From Arenicola marina (Eukaryota; Annelida; Polychaeta; Arenicolidae), in the NCBI GenBank assembly GCA_964019135.1, contig OZ025257.1:22490352-22554351 (forward strand): 64,000 nt of DNA, read 5' to 3'. The translations under genes and the position numbers were made by a program. Position 1 is the first letter of the stretch. Each line of letters begins with the position of its first letter. A model generated the notes under the pieces. That model searched no databases. It had not been told where the DNA came from and was given only the letters and a program-made list of their open reading frames with translations. Below, piece by piece: positions 10,505 through 22,600 of the stretch.

Positions 10505-11776
10505 AGACTTCCCCAGCGACACAACTTCTAGCCCACCGACACGAGACACAACTTCTAGCCCACCGACACGGGACACAACTAGCCCGCCGACACGGAACAC
10601 AACTGCTAGCCCGCCGACGCGGGACACAATTTCTAGCTCACCGACACAGGTCACAACTGCTAGCCCACCGACACGAGACACGACTTCTAGCCCACCGACA
10701 CACGTCACAACTTGTAGCCCACCGACACGCGACACAACTTCTAGCCCACCAACACGACTTCTAGTCCACCGGCACGAGACACGACTTCTAACCCGCCGAC
10801 GCATGACACAACTTCTAGCCCACCGACACGAGACACAACTTCTAGCTCCCCGACACACGTCACAACTTCTAGCCCACCGACACGAGACACGACTTCTAGC
10901 CCACCGACACGCGACACAACTTCTATCCCACCGACACGGGACACAACTTCTAGCCCACCGACACACGACACAACTTCTAGCTCACCGACACGGGACATAA
11001 CTTCTAGCCCACCGACACACGACACAACTTCTAGCCAACCGACAAACGACACAAATTCTAGCCCACCGACACGGGACATAACTTCTAGCTCACCGACACG
11101 GGACATAACTTCTAGCCCACCGACACACGACACAACTTCTAGCTCACCGACACGGGACATACTTCTAGCCCACCGACACACGACACAACTTCTAGCCAAC
11201 CGACAAACGACACAAATTCTAGCCCACCGACACGGGACATAACTTCTAGCTCACCGACACGCGACACAACTTCTAGCCCACCGACACGGGACACCACTTT
11301 TGGCCCACCGACACACGACACAACTTCTAGCCCACCGACACGGGACACAACTTCTAGACCACCGACATGGGACACCACTTCTGGCCCGCCGACACACGAC
11401 ACAACTTCTAGCCCACCGACACGAGACACAACTTCTGGCCCACCGACACGGGACACCACTTCTAGCCCACCGACACACGACACAACTTCTAGCCCACCGA
11501 CACGGGACACAACTTCTAGCCCACCGTCACGGGTCACAACTTCTAGACCACCGACACGACTTTTAGTCCACCGGTACGAGACACGACTTCTAAACCGCAG
11601 ACACATGACACAACTTCTAGCCCACCGACACGAGACACAACTTCTGGCCCACCGACACGGGACACCACTTCTGGCCCGCCGACACACGACACAACTTCTA
11701 GCCCACCGACACGGGACACAACTTCTAGCCCACCAACACCCGACACAACTTCTAGCCCACCGACACGCGACACAAC
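10505..11776. repeat. 27-bp minisatellite, about 47 copies
   Basis: The unit is CCCACCGACACGGGACACAA plus CTTCTAG. Being a multiple of three, it yields long false ORFs in both directions (SPPTRDTTS on plus, GGLEVVSRV on minus). Block duplications are visible. A variant with CCAACCGACAAACGAC occurs at 11035 and 11196, six units minus 1 bp; the lost base (ACATACTT for ACATAACTT) shifts the frame between blocks. A distinctive block with AGTCCACCGG recurs at about 10761 and 11561. Confidence 0.94.
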
Positions 11777-12010
11777 CAATGCCAGAACCTGCGTCATTCG
11801 GTGATACGAATAGTTTGTTAGGTCCCCTAAATGCGACACCAAAGCATTCCCGCGAAAACCAAACGGCGGTAAAAACGGGTTTTAATTAAACGAGTCGCTC
11901 GACAGTGCCGCCTCGACAACAGCAATCTGTGTGTTGATGCGTGATGTGGTGCAGAATATAAATTGTCGCGCTTTTTCCATCCAAAATCAAGGCCATCCAC
12001 AAGGTGTGGT
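11777..12010. other. Unique non-coding interval
   Basis: No coding or repeat feature recognised; it leads into the 64-bp target duplication. Confidence 0.4.
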
Positions 12011-12074
12011 AAAAAATTGCTGGAACACCCTACCACCCCGGTCGTTTCCGTAGAAAAATATATGTATCCCTTAT
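12011..12074. repeat. 64-bp target-site duplication, left copy
   Basis: From AAAAAATTGCTGG to GTATCCCTTAT this is identical at all 64 positions to 12229-12292. The two copies directly flank the truncated LINE insert, as expected for target-primed reverse transcription with widely staggered nicks. Confidence 0.9.
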
Positions 12075-12228
12075 TTTTTTATTTTTTTTTTTATAAGGAT
12101 TTTATTCACTAAAACATATAAAATCAGTTGACAGAGGTTCGAATTAAAACATGATCGTGCTTATAAAACGAAGAATACTTCCAACATCGGTCCAATTTAA
12201 CAAAATATACACATTTGCTACCAGTCAC
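12075..12228 (-). mobile_element. 5'-truncated L1/Tx1-type LINE 3' end
   Basis: In minus orientation the insert ends in an A-rich tail (plus-strand T tract 12075-12092, broken by one A). It matches 63125-63254 almost base for base over about 130 bp, covering the last codons of the LINE ORF, its stop and its short 3' UTR. At its 5' end there are 9 bp (ACCAGTCAC, 12220-12228) not found in the longer copy, which may be filler added at truncation. It is far too short to code for anything. Flanks are a perfect 64-bp duplication, and the target was CTTATGC. Confidence 0.88.
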
Positions 12229-12292
12229 AAAAAATTGCTGGAACACCCTACCACCCCGGTCGTTTCCGTAGAAAAATATATGTATCCCTTAT
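12229..12292. repeat. 64-bp target-site duplication, right copy
   Basis: Identical to 12011-12074 and followed by GCGCCAG, so the undisturbed target reads CCCTTATGCGCC. Confidence 0.9.
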
Positions 12293-12716
12293 GCGCCAGC
12301 TTCATCATAAGGTAACGTATGCTGGCCACGAGACTGGCATTTTTGTTCCAAGTGCGGCTTTTTATTTAATAATAATAGTGTTTTTCCTTCCCACCCCGAA
12401 CCACAAACCTTCACACCGTTATTGGACAGCGTTCGCCGCGCCTCTACCGGAAATTTACGGGTTGCCATAATGAGACTGAGCCTCTCGGTACGAAGGGGTT
12501 GTCCTCTCATGGGGGGGGGGGGGTATGGAGGTGTGGGAGGTGGGGTGTTAGTAGGCTAATCCTCAAGCAGTCGCCACAGGAAATGATTCTGTCTCAGCGG
12601 AAATAAAAGCAGACTTACACTGACATCAGGTCACACGACACCAAACAATGTATTATTGACCAATCAGAGGTCAGGCGCCTCGACAATGGAGCCCCCGTGC
12701 TGCACAGGGTCCTTAC
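12293..12716. other. Non-coding interval with poly-G run
   Basis: No gene is recognised. A run of about 13 G lies at 12511-12523. Short minus-strand ORFs here have no recognisable domain. Confidence 0.4.
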
Positions 12717-12848
12717 AAGGTCCCCACCGCCAGGGGGCTGACAGCGGTGGCGCCGTTCCAAGGTCCCCACCGCCAGGGGGCTGACGACAGCTGTGGCGCC
12801 GTTCCAAGGTCCCCACCGCCAGGGGGCTGACAGCTGTGGCGCCGTTCC
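12717..12848. repeat. Three tandem 43-46-bp units with CTCF-like sites
   Basis: Units at 12717-12759, 12760-12805 and 12806-12848; the middle one has 3 extra bases. Each unit contains CACCGCCAGGGGGCTGAC, close to the core binding sequence of the zinc-finger protein CTCF (CCACCAGGGGGC-like), and ends with TGGCGCCGTTCC. CTCF exists across bilaterian animals and organises chromatin loops. Three same-orientation sites about 43 bp apart would be a plausible insulator-like cluster. The match is by eye, and binding is inferred. Confidence 0.5.
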
Positions 12849-13322
12849 ATAAATCTTGGTGGAGCCATCGCTAGTTATTAAGAGGAATACGGGCAAAATA
12901 CGAAATGCAGACGGAATATATGAGATACAAAATAGCATTTAATGCCATTTTACGTCAGAGATACAATTAACGACCAATGCATGTCTGTGTTGATTGCCTT
13001 AACGTATATTGTCAAGGTCAATATATACACCTGAAGGTTGTCATCTGCTTAATAATCAAAAGAACTACTTGCATGAGTGATTATCTCATCAATTTTTGGG
13101 GCCAATTTTGTGGCCTAAGCATATAGAGATATGTTCGTTCCTTCTCTGAAATATCGCTTAAATTATACCTGGAAGCCCATTTCGGTGGACTTTAAAGCGA
13201 TTGAAAACGTAAAGTGAAGGTTTTGCTCTCGTATCACCTATACGTATTAATCAAAAACAAAACCAGTCATTTTCTGTTCTCATCAAATTTGATTTGTCAT
13301 GTATTTCACAGCGATTTAAACT
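12849..13322. other. Unique AT-rich non-coding interval
   Basis: No gene, RNA or repeat recognised. Confidence 0.4.
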
Positions 13323-13371
13323 ACAATAATAATAACAATAATAATAATAATAATAATAATAACAATAATAG
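13323..13371. repeat. (AAT)n/(AAC)n microsatellite
   Basis: About 16 trinucleotides, mostly AAT with interspersed AAC. Confidence 0.9.
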
Positions 13372-13586
13372 CGAGATTTAGCTGTTGGCTACATAAATCT
13401 GCACCAATTTTTTTTTTCAGAACCGTAAAAATCTAAATTAATCTAAAAATTAACTGATCATATTAATTGCAATGGTTACATTATACTACTTGTAACTATG
13501 TGAGCAAGGACCTTACTGGTTAGCAACGCTTCCATTGGTCGATCGCCTCGCAAGGCTCTCCATCTCTAAAACATAGTGGGTATTGA

Positions 13587-13600
13587 CCGCTAGGGGGCGT
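13587..13600 (+). promoter_or_regulatory. Single CTCF-like site
   Basis: CCGCTAGGGGGCGT matches the CTCF core (CC-purine-C-N-AGGGGGC) well and lies about 740 bp right of the three tandem sites, in the same orientation. Seen by eye; binding is inferred. Confidence 0.35.
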
Positions 13601-13799
13601 CTTCGTGTCGCGCACTCTCCCCGCAGTGGAGCCAGTGATGGAGTCAACCACACGTCCCCCACTGACACACGTGTGAATGTCACATACGAGGAGTTTTTAG
13701 AGGGTCCGAACGGCGGTCCTACGGGGGTTATGTTTCCCCCATTCATGTGTCCAATGGGAGTCATTGTTGGAGTGGACTCTTTGTCGCAGTTTACCAGCC

Positions 13800-14035
13800 A
13801 GCACCCCCCCCCCCCCCCCCGCCTACCTCTCCATTCCTTTGCCCTTTTCCCCTCCCCCCTCCTTCCTCACTCCCGGCTTAGCTCCGCACTCGCGGTTTGA
13901 CGTCAATCAATGCCGCCACCTCCATCACCCGCCGCCACCCACTCCCAGCCCCCACCCACCCACCACTCCACCCACTCCCAGCCCCCACCCACCCACCACT
14001 CCACCGACCCACCTGCCACTCCACCTCCCCAAGCT
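13800..14035. repeat. C-rich low complexity with a 35-bp direct repeat
   Basis: Poly-C at about 13804-13819, then two near-perfect copies of a roughly 35-bp unit (CACTCCCAGCCCCCACCC and following) at about 13938-14007. Proline-rich ORFs across it are by-products. Confidence 0.75.
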
Positions 14036-14161
14036 AGTCACCCTAAGCCCGATCGAGTGCGGCTGGATTCCACGGGTTTTCAATACGTCACGTGACCGAC
14101 TCAATGGTTGTCTCACGATGAATGGTTTGGAATCACCCCCACGTGACCGGCCATGGTGACC

Positions 14162-14470
14162 TCAAATGAAGTCGGTCAGGTGCTTCCGCTTCGTTAATGG
14201 AGGAATCCTTACTTTAGGGTAAACCCCGCTTTTTCCGCTCCGGGTGGACCCTTTGGTGGCGGTTGTTTTGTATGACAGATGAAACCCGATAGGTACAGAC
14301 ACGATCAGACATTGGCAACGTTCCACGTGTTGCATTAAAGATGCGACCGAAGGAACGTTCTGTGCTGAATTTGAAACCATGCCAGTAATATGGTCAAGCA
14401 CCAGTTTTACATCCCACTCGTGTGATTCCATTAAATATGACAAGGCAAGTATTTTTTTCTCCTTCGCCAT
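14162..14470 (-). CDS. Unrecognised 102-codon ORF, doubtful
   Basis: The minus-strand frame from MAKEKKILALSYL to KHLTDFI has ordinary amino-acid composition, unlike most ORFs here, and lies outside any repeat I recognise. I see no domain, signal peptide or membrane segment. The N-terminal half could be helical and the C-terminal third is basic. No promoter or splice context supports it. It may be an exon, a decayed element fragment or chance. Confidence 0.15.
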   Translation of the reverse strand: MAKEKKILALSYLMESHEWDVKLVLDHITGMVSNSAQNVPSVASLMQHVERCQCLIVSVPIGFHLSYKTTATKGSTRSGKSGVYPKVRIPPLTKRKHLTDFI

Positions 14471-15159
14471 CTACATGCCTTGTAAGCACTTCAGTCAGGT
14501 TAGACACTTGACTGTCACGTGCTTTTTATGGTAAGCCACTTAAAAAAAATGTTTTAACCATAGGATATACGAACAATTGACGAGTCTCCGGCGACATATC
14601 ATGGATGTCGACCAGCTGTTTTTAATAGTTAATAGCTCTCGTAGGGTCCTATGTTAGAGTTTAGCCATTTTTTGTAGACAAACGACTTAGGCGATTTGCA
14701 AAACTCAAAGACGTGATACAAGTTACCTACGGGCTCAATACATGACATAATGTACAGCGTCATTAAATGAAAACTGTGAACGTTATAGCAACTTTCCCGA
14801 TTGTTGGTCCTATCTACCAATGGTTAAGGAACAAACAAAGAAATCCTGTGTCCTTGACCTTTGACCTACATACTCCGCTGACGAACTTGACCGAGCCATG
14901 TCGCATACCTATCGATGGGTAAAGTTACAGAACGAAGTGTTGCGTTTTGCGACCTACAGACGGCGTTGACACACACACACACAGACAAACCAACGAAGTG
15001 ATAGATGCCGTAAAATCGAAGATTTTACGTCATAATAATGATGATGAGATGATGATGATGTTAGTTGATACGCTACGGAACATATAATTATTGTGGCCGG
15101 AGAGGTTCAGTCGTTGAAAGATTACCAATCATAGGGGGGGGGGGTAACTTGTTCATGTT
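14471..15159. other. Unique non-coding interval with microsatellites
   Basis: A short (AC)n run lies at about 14970-14983 and an ATGATG-rich run at about 15035-15062. Nothing else recognised. Confidence 0.4.
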
Positions 15160-15350
15160 AAAAAAATTGGCATACAGGAATTATTGGAGATTCGCAATCA
15201 GCTGTGGGCAATTGTTGTGGATCGTTATCCGTACAATTTCTAGTTCAACGCGAGGACCATTTACCTGTTTACCGCGATCCCTTATAGCAGTGAATTCCTT
15301 AATATTCGCAATATCGCCATCAAGTCGTTTTTTTCGGGCCAAGCTTTAAA
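15160..15350 (+). repeat. Dispersed repeat shared with 50.44-50.55 kb
   Basis: GGATCGTTATCCGTACAATT with the downstream CGATCCCTTATAGCAGT and ATATTCGCAATATCG recurs at 50471-50545 in the same order with moderate divergence. At 50.5 kb it directly precedes a LINE reverse-transcriptase remnant, so it may be part of the same element family. Confidence 0.6.
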
Positions 15351-15679
15351 CTGTCCTAATCTTGGAGATTTGATATTGCTCTCCCTAATTCTTGGGGATT
15401 CGCGATTCAGAGGGGGTACCCGCTCCACACCCACCCCCCTCCCTCCATCATACAATACAGTTCAATGCATGCAGTGACAAGGATATGGTGACAAACCCGG
15501 AAGTCAACCAGCCTTAGGGTAACCGGCCAGTACCGGAAGTATTTTGGTATTATCTTCAATAATGACGTTGAAGGAACCAAGCGGAAGGAAATTACAGAGA
15601 TGGGTGTCTTGATCCATCAGCTGATTTCATTGGTAGGGGTCTAGACGGGGGGTTCAGTGTTCAGCTGTTCGATTTTGCA

Positions 15680-15835
15680 ATATTCTCCGCGCCGAATGTC
15701 GATTTTTCACGACCTTCCATATCGTTTTATGGTTAAAACCAGTGTCGTTTATTTTTCCAAATATGTGTCGATGTCGCTTTTGCAGATCCTCAGTGTCGGA
15801 TTTTAGGGGTCAATGTCGATTGTCGACGTTTCAAA
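15680..15835 (+). repeat. Member of a TGTCGATTTT-rich dispersed repeat family
   Basis: Contains AATGTCGATTTTTCACG, AGTGTCGTTTATTTTTCC and GTGTCGATGTCGCTTTTGCA followed by GATCCTCAG. The last segment recurs almost exactly at about 49222-49252. Related stretches lie at 39.56, 49.15 and 56.1 kb. Confidence 0.55.
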
Positions 15836-16378
15836 TATGCCCGTGCCACGTGCCGCCATTTACCAACTCCCGACCCCTATTGGTCCTTGCTCCAGTAGCC
15901 TAAACACCAATCCTTCAATCCATTATCTTTCCATATGCAACACGATTCCGGCGAAAAAAAACAGCGCACACAGCCTCTACCATTTCGATCTTCAGGGTGG
16001 GAGAGGCGGGCGAAGGGACTAAATAATCATCAATTCCATTATAAAACCACACATTATTGGAAATACAGCTTTTAGAACTATTATGGATCCCACATGGCCC
16101 TCGCTAGCCTCTGGCGTCTAAGGCGGACGTGTCGGGCTGCACGTAACCCCCGTGTCACACACACAGACTATGGCCGGCCCCGTCCGTTCCTCTCGCCGCG
16201 GTATTAAGTGATAAAACACCCACACTGCTGTCGGCGTGGCTCGGCAAGCTGACGGAACTCACAGCGAGGCAGGGATACGAGAAAAAAAACCCCTCTTCCT
16301 TCCGTTTTGCACAAAGCGTCGCTGTCATCGGACCCCTGAGGAAAACGGCTTCCGGTGCGACTTGGGTGTTATACTGGA
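15836..16378. other. Unique non-coding interval left of the triplication
   Basis: No gene is recognised. Homology to the 3.3-kb units starts at 16379. Confidence 0.4.
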
Positions 16379-19300
16379 CAAATAAGCGCGGTTTCTGCTT
16401 CAACCGTTGCAACGTGCCAGCGGAACATAAGAAAAGCTAGCCAGAGAAGGGGCGTGTGCAGAAAGGTTTGAAGGGGGGGGGGGGGCTCTATACTTGTTCC
16501 ACATAGAGACGTAGGTGATCGGGCTGCACAGAAAGCGGGAGGAGGGGTAAGGTATATCTTACAGGGTCTAAAAGAAAAGGGGGCGGCACGCGCTCCCTGT
16601 GATCTTCCCCACCCATGGCCAGGGGCACATAATTTGAACAAGTGGGGGGGGGGGGGGCGTACAGATATATCTTAGGGTCGCATGTCTTATTTCAATCAAA
16701 TTTACATTGATAGAAACAGGCTTTATATCTGCAATACTTCCTATTTAGGTCATTAGGTCACGGCTTCAAGAACTTAGGCTACAACCTGGGTGGTGACTGT
16801 GATCTTACAGAGATTGACGAATGTCGTTGCTCTTGATGTGTTTTACTACATTGGTATTCATGTGGTATCCTTAATCTACCTTAGAGATGTGCAGCGAGTT
16901 AGGGAGAGGTGGGTGTGGGAAAGGGGGAGGGAAGAGGTGGGGAGGGGAGGGGTGGTGACGGGAAAGGTGGGGAGGGGTTGTAACGGTCGGGAGTACTGAC
17001 GAGATGGCTCAGGTCACACTGTACTCTGCTCCACCATTAGACTGCCAAGATGGTACTTTGTCTCAATTCTAGTCTTTCTCGACGTCCCATTTTGCTCTTT
17101 CTCTCCTTCTCTACATCCTTCTTTTTTTCTATATACATATACCCAGGGGCGAATCCATTAATTTTAAAGGGGGGGGGGGGCCTAAATTTTGCACTGAAAA
17201 ACGGCATTCTTCCTCCAGAAAGGACCGGACACCCTGGACCACCCCCCCCCCGGATCCGCCCTAGTATATCTCTCTTTGTCTCTGTACCTCTCTATCTATT
17301 GTGGCAAGGAGATATTCGGTGCAGCAAGTTGTATCTTTTGACCTATTTGCTGAAGCTTCCTTATCCCTGTCATGTCTAATGACGTGTCTGACCTTGTCTA
17401 AGGTCATAAAAATGTTTATCCTACCTAAGCTTCTGGTGTCCGCATCTTTCTTTTTCTAACATTCTAGAAGGACTAAACGTTCCGTTCCTCCTAGTTTCCG
17501 TTGCCCTTTTCCTGCATCCTTCCGACCTTAAAACGCGCATTCACCGCCACATTTTGCCCTTGTTCCCACCGAGCCCACTCCCCCCCACCCTCCATCCCAT
17601 CCCACCCACTCCTCACACCCAATCATCCCAACCTACCCACTCCTCCCACCCACCCACACCCCATGCCATCCTAGTGTTGCGGGGTGTCTAAATGTATTTC
17701 GAACACCAACCTTGGTTCTCCACCTTAGAGACTCCCGCCTGGCTTATGACGAAACAAAAAATGCCCCGAATCCACTTAGCGACTTGCGAAACAAATTTTC
17801 CCCGCGCCATTTCACTTTCTATGGACGAGACAGCTTGATTACATATCCAGGGCCTGAACGCTTTCCTTCCGTCGCCCGATCGCGTGGCATGCTGGGGGAA
17901 TTAATGACCGTGGTCCAGGCAACGAGGCGGTGGTCGTCACCCCAGGCACCACCACCACCCCCCACCCTCCTCCATGCCCCCGACCTACCTCTCTCACCCC
18001 ACCGCACACAAATCACCCTTCACACCCCAAATCGCCCACCCCAACCCTCACCCCAAAATCACTCTCCCCCACCCTAAATCACCCACCCCCAAATCCCCCA
18101 CCCCACTCCCCTACCCCCCCGTCACTCCTTCTCTCACCCAACCCCAAAAATTACCCACCCACCGTCCGTCACCGTCAATGACGCCCTCTCCTCCACCCCC
18201 CCCCCCCCCACCCCCACTCCTCGATTCCTCCTATTCTATCCACACGGTGACCGCGTCGCCTCGCTGATGAGAAACCCTGTCGACCCATACAGAGCAGACC
18301 GTGCCCTCAGACGGGAGTCAGACGGGAGACCCAGATCCCAGACTGAAGGAAGACCCAGCACTGCCCCCACAGAACGACCTCAACAGCCGGACCCCGGAAA
18401 GAGCTAGCGGCACCGGAAAATTGCTGATGCAGATAATACAAGCTGCTTGCAATTGTATTGGATTAAGTGAAAGAAAAAACGGGAGGGACCAAAAAAAAAC
18501 TTGGACAAAAACCGCTACGGCATTGGTCAGAATTTGCGGAAGATTCGCTCGCACCCCAACGCCCACGGGTTTATATTCCGTGAAACAGTGTGAAGCTTTT
18601 CTATGGATGTCATGTTCGGTATTGGCGACGCGTCAAGCGTGAGAAAGCGTAGGTTAGCCAGTGGATAGTCCATTATGTGGGGGGGGGGGGGGTTTCAGGC
18701 CGATGGGGGGGGGAAGGTAGGCTAGGTAGGGGCTACGTGTAGATGGGGTAACCAAGCGTGTTACGGGACGGGAGGCCGGGTAAGGCAGTGATGCGAGGGA
18801 GGCACTGATGACACCCATATGTATAACTCGCATAGAGACAAAAACTTCTATTCCCCTCACGCCGATTTCATTATTTTTGCTCCTATGGGTTGGTGCTGCA
18901 GTTTTTTTGCGCTGGCCTTTTCTATGTGTAAATTCGTCTATTTCTATCTTTATCTCCCGGTCTCCAATGTACTCTTTCTGTCCAGTCATATGCTAATGTA
19001 TCTTTCTTTTTCAATCTTTTCCCTCTCCGTCGTCTCTGCCATTTATTTACGGTGACACCGTGTTTGAACAGTCCATACATACGACGGGTTACATGTCTCA
19101 CTGGCTGAAGATACTGGCATACGATGATGCGCAATGGGCGATGCCGGTACGTACCGGCGCAGGCCGGCTGATTGCAGCCATATCAAATCGAACATAAAAT
19201 ACGTCCGCAACAAAACTCGCCAACCCTTCATCCGAGGGGTCCACTGAATGACCCACCGGATGAGCAGCCAGGTCTAATTAGTAAATGGAGAACATAAAAA

Positions 19301-19639
19301 TCTCCACGCCCTTTGTACCCAAATAGCGCATACTTTATGGAAAGCCATTGATCCCTATGATGGATCATTTAAGCTTCTACCGCATCCGCCTTCTCGTTGA
19401 CCTATGGGCAAAATGTTTATGATGGGTCCTATAGCTTCCCGCTGGCCTTCCATTAACCGAGGCGTGTTCCGATGGGTGATGCTTTTCGTGTGTTGAACAC
19501 CAATGATGATTTTTTGCTTTGTTGCTTTTAACTCATTATTTGATATCCTCTTTTCTTAGTATTTTGTTATTTATGTCCATAAAGCGTATGTTATAATATA
19601 CATGCATATACCATATATTTGTTTACATATACATATATA
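16379..19639. repeat. 3.3-kb tandem triplication, unit 1
   Basis: Unit 1 of three. It starts at CAAATAAGCGCGG and ends in an AT-rich TACATATACATATATAC. It lacks an approximately 65-bp stretch (GGTTAGGTTAATTAGACG and following) present in units 2 and 3, and has extra G-rich sequence at about 16905-16950. Each unit holds G-rich runs, a 110-125-bp inverted-repeat element, C-rich low complexity (about 17,580-18,210 here) and unique-looking sequence. ORFs of about 60-120 codons are shared but broken by indels between units, and none shows a known domain. I treat the unit as non-coding. Confidence 0.92.
17154..17264. mobile_element. Short inverted-repeat element (MITE-like), unit 1
   Basis: The left end CAGGGGCGAATCC pairs with the right end GGATCCGCCCTAG (11 of 13 positions complementary), enclosing G-rich then C-rich sequence. 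The CAGGGGCGGATCC-type terminus is common in small non-autonomous DNA elements of invertebrates. No clean target duplication is visible. Copies in units 2 and 3 sit at the same place, so insertion preceded the triplication. Confidence 0.6.
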
Positions 19640-22600
19640 CAAATAAGCGCGGTTTCTGCCCCATCCGTTACAACGTCCCAGCGGCACATAGGAGACGATA
19701 GCCAGAGAAGGGGCGTGTGCAGAAAGGTTTGAAAGGGGGAGGGGGGGGGGCTCTATAATTGTTCCACGTAGAGACGTAGGTGACCGTGGTGCACAGAAAG
19801 CGGGAGGAGGGGTAAGGTATTTCTTACAGAGTCTAACAGAAAAAGGGGCGGCACGCGCCCCCTGTGATCTTCCCCACCCATGGCCAGGGGCACATAATTT
19901 TAACAAAGGGGGGGGGGCCTATAGATATATCTTAGGGTCGCATGTCTTATTTCAATTAAACCCAACGGTTAGGTTAATTAGACGAAGGTGCCGCACGTTT
20001 CTGACAAATAGTTGGATAGGCATTACATTAATAGAAACAGGCTTTAAATCTGCAATACTTCATATTCAGGTCATTAGGTCACGGCTTCTAGAACTTAGGC
20101 TACAACCTGGGTGGTGACTGTGATCTTACAGAGATTGACGACTGTCGTTGCTCTTGATGTGTTTTACTACATTGGTATTCATGTGGTATCCTTAATCTAC
20201 CTTAGAGATGTGCAGCGAGTTAGGGAGGGGAGGGGTGGTGACGGGAAAGGTGGGGAGGGGTTGTAACGGTCGGGAGTACTGACGAGATGGCTCAGGTCAC
20301 ACTGTACTCTGCTCCACCATTAGACTGCCAAGATGGTACTTTGTCTCAATTCTAGTCTTTCTCGACGTCCCATTTTGCGCCTTTTCTCCTTTTCTACATC
20401 CTTCTTTTTTTCTATATACATATACCCAGGGGCGAATCCATTCATTTTAAAGGGGGGCGGGCCTAAATTTTGCACTGAAAAACGGCATTCTTCCTCCAGA
20501 AAGACCGGACACCCTGGACCACCCCCTCTCCCCCGGATCCGCCCTAGTATATCTCTCTTTGTCTCTGTACCTCTCTATCTATTGTGGCAAGGAGATATTC
20601 GGTGCAACAAGTTGTATCTTTTGACCTATTTGCTGAAGCTCCCTTATCCCTGTCATGTCTAATGACGTGTCTGACCTTGTCTAAGGTCATAAAAATGTTT
20701 ATCCTACCTAAGCTTCTGGTGTCCGCATCTTTCTTTTTCTAACATTCTAGAAGGACTAAACGTTCCGTTCCTCCTAGTTTCCGTTGCCCTTTTCCTGCAT
20801 CCTTCCGACCTTAAAACGCGCATTCACCGCCACGTTTTGCCTTTGTTCCCACCGATCCCACTGCCCCCACCCTCCATCCCATCCCACCCACTCCTCACAC
20901 CCAATCATCCCAACCTACCCACTCCTCCCACCCACCCACACCCCATGCCATCCTAGTGTTGCGGGGTGTCTAAATGTATTTCGAACATCAACCTTGGTTC
21001 TCCACCTTAGAGACTCCCGCCTGGCTTATGACGAAACAAAAAATGCCCCGAATCCACTTAGCGACTTGCGAAACAAATTTTCCCCGCGCCATTTCACTTT
21101 CTATGGACGAGACAGCTTGATTACATATCCAGGGCCTGAACGCTTTCCTTCCGTCGCCCGATCGCGTGGCATGCTGGGGGAATTAATGACCGTGGTCCAG
21201 GCAACGAGGCGGTGGTCGTCACCCCAGGCACCACCACCACCCCCACCCTCCTCCATGCCCCCGACCTACCTCTCTCACCCCACCGCACACAAATCACCCT
21301 TCACACCCCAAATCGCCCACCCCAACCCTCACCCCAAAATCACTCTCCCCCACCCTAAATCCCCCACCCCCAAATCCCCCACCCCACTCCCCTACCCCCC
21401 CCCCCTCACCCCTTCTCTCACCCAACCCCAAAAATTACCCACCCACCGTCCGTCACCGTCAATGACGCCCTCTCCTCCAACCCCCCACCACCCCCACTCC
21501 TCGATTCCTCCTATTCTATCCACACGGTGACCGCGTCGCCTCGCTGATGAGAAACCCTGTCGACCCAAACAGAGCAGCCCTTGCCCTCAGACGGGAGTCA
21601 GACGGGAGACCCAGATCCCAGACTGAAGGAAGACCCAGCACTGCCCCCACAGAACGACCTCAACAGCCGGACCCCGGAAAGAGCTAACGGCACCGGAAAA
21701 TTGCTGATGCAGATAATACAAGCTGTTTGCAATTGTATTGGATTAAGTGAAAGAAAAAGACGGGAGGGACCAAAAAAAACTTGGACAAAAACCGCTACGG
21801 CATTGGTCAGAATTTGCGGAAGATTCGCTCGCACCCCAACGCCCACGGGTTTATATTCCGTGAAACAGTGTGAAGCTTTTTTATGGATGTCATGTTCGGT
21901 ATTGGCGACGCGTCAAGCGTGAGAAAGCGTAGGTTAGCCAGTGGATAGTCTATTATGTGGGGGGGGGGGTGTCAGGCGGATGGGGGGGGAGGAGGTAGGC
22001 TAGGTAGGGGCTACGTGTAGATGGGGTAACCAAGCGTGTTACGGGACGGGAGGGCGGGTAAGGCAGTAATGCGAGGGAGGCACTGATGACACCCATATGT
22101 ATAACTCGCATAGAGACAAAAACTTCTATTCCCCTCACGCCGATTTCATTATTTTTCTCCTATGGGTTGGTGCTGCAGTTTTTTTGCGCTGGCCTTTTCT
22201 ATGTGTAAATTCGTCTACTTCTATCTTTATCTCCCGGTCTCCAATGTACTCTTTCTGTCCAGTCATATGCTAATGTATCTTTCTTTTTCAATCTTTTCCC
22301 TCTCCGTCGTCTCTTCCATTTATTTACGGTGACACCGTGTTTGAACAGTCCATACATACGACGGGTTACATGTCTCACTGGCTGAAGATACTGGCATACG
22401 ATGATGCGCAATGGGCGATGCCGGTACGTACCGGCGCAGGCCGGCTGATTGCAGCCATATCAAATCGAACATAAAATACGTCCGCAACAAAACTCGCCAA
22501 CCCTTCATCCGAGGGGTCCACTGAATGACCCACCGGATGAGCAGCCAGGTCTAATTAGTAAATGGAGAACATAAAAATCTCTACGCCCTTTGTACCCAAA

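Noticed and set aside
12289..12510. 73-codon minus-strand ORF
   Set aside because: No domain, and part of it overlaps the LINE target sequence and a poly-G flank; composition gives no support.
20784..21530. 248-codon ORF in unit 2 of the triplication
   Set aside because: Broken in units 1 and 3 by small indels in C-rich tracts despite near-identity; the C-terminal half is low-complexity proline/threonine.
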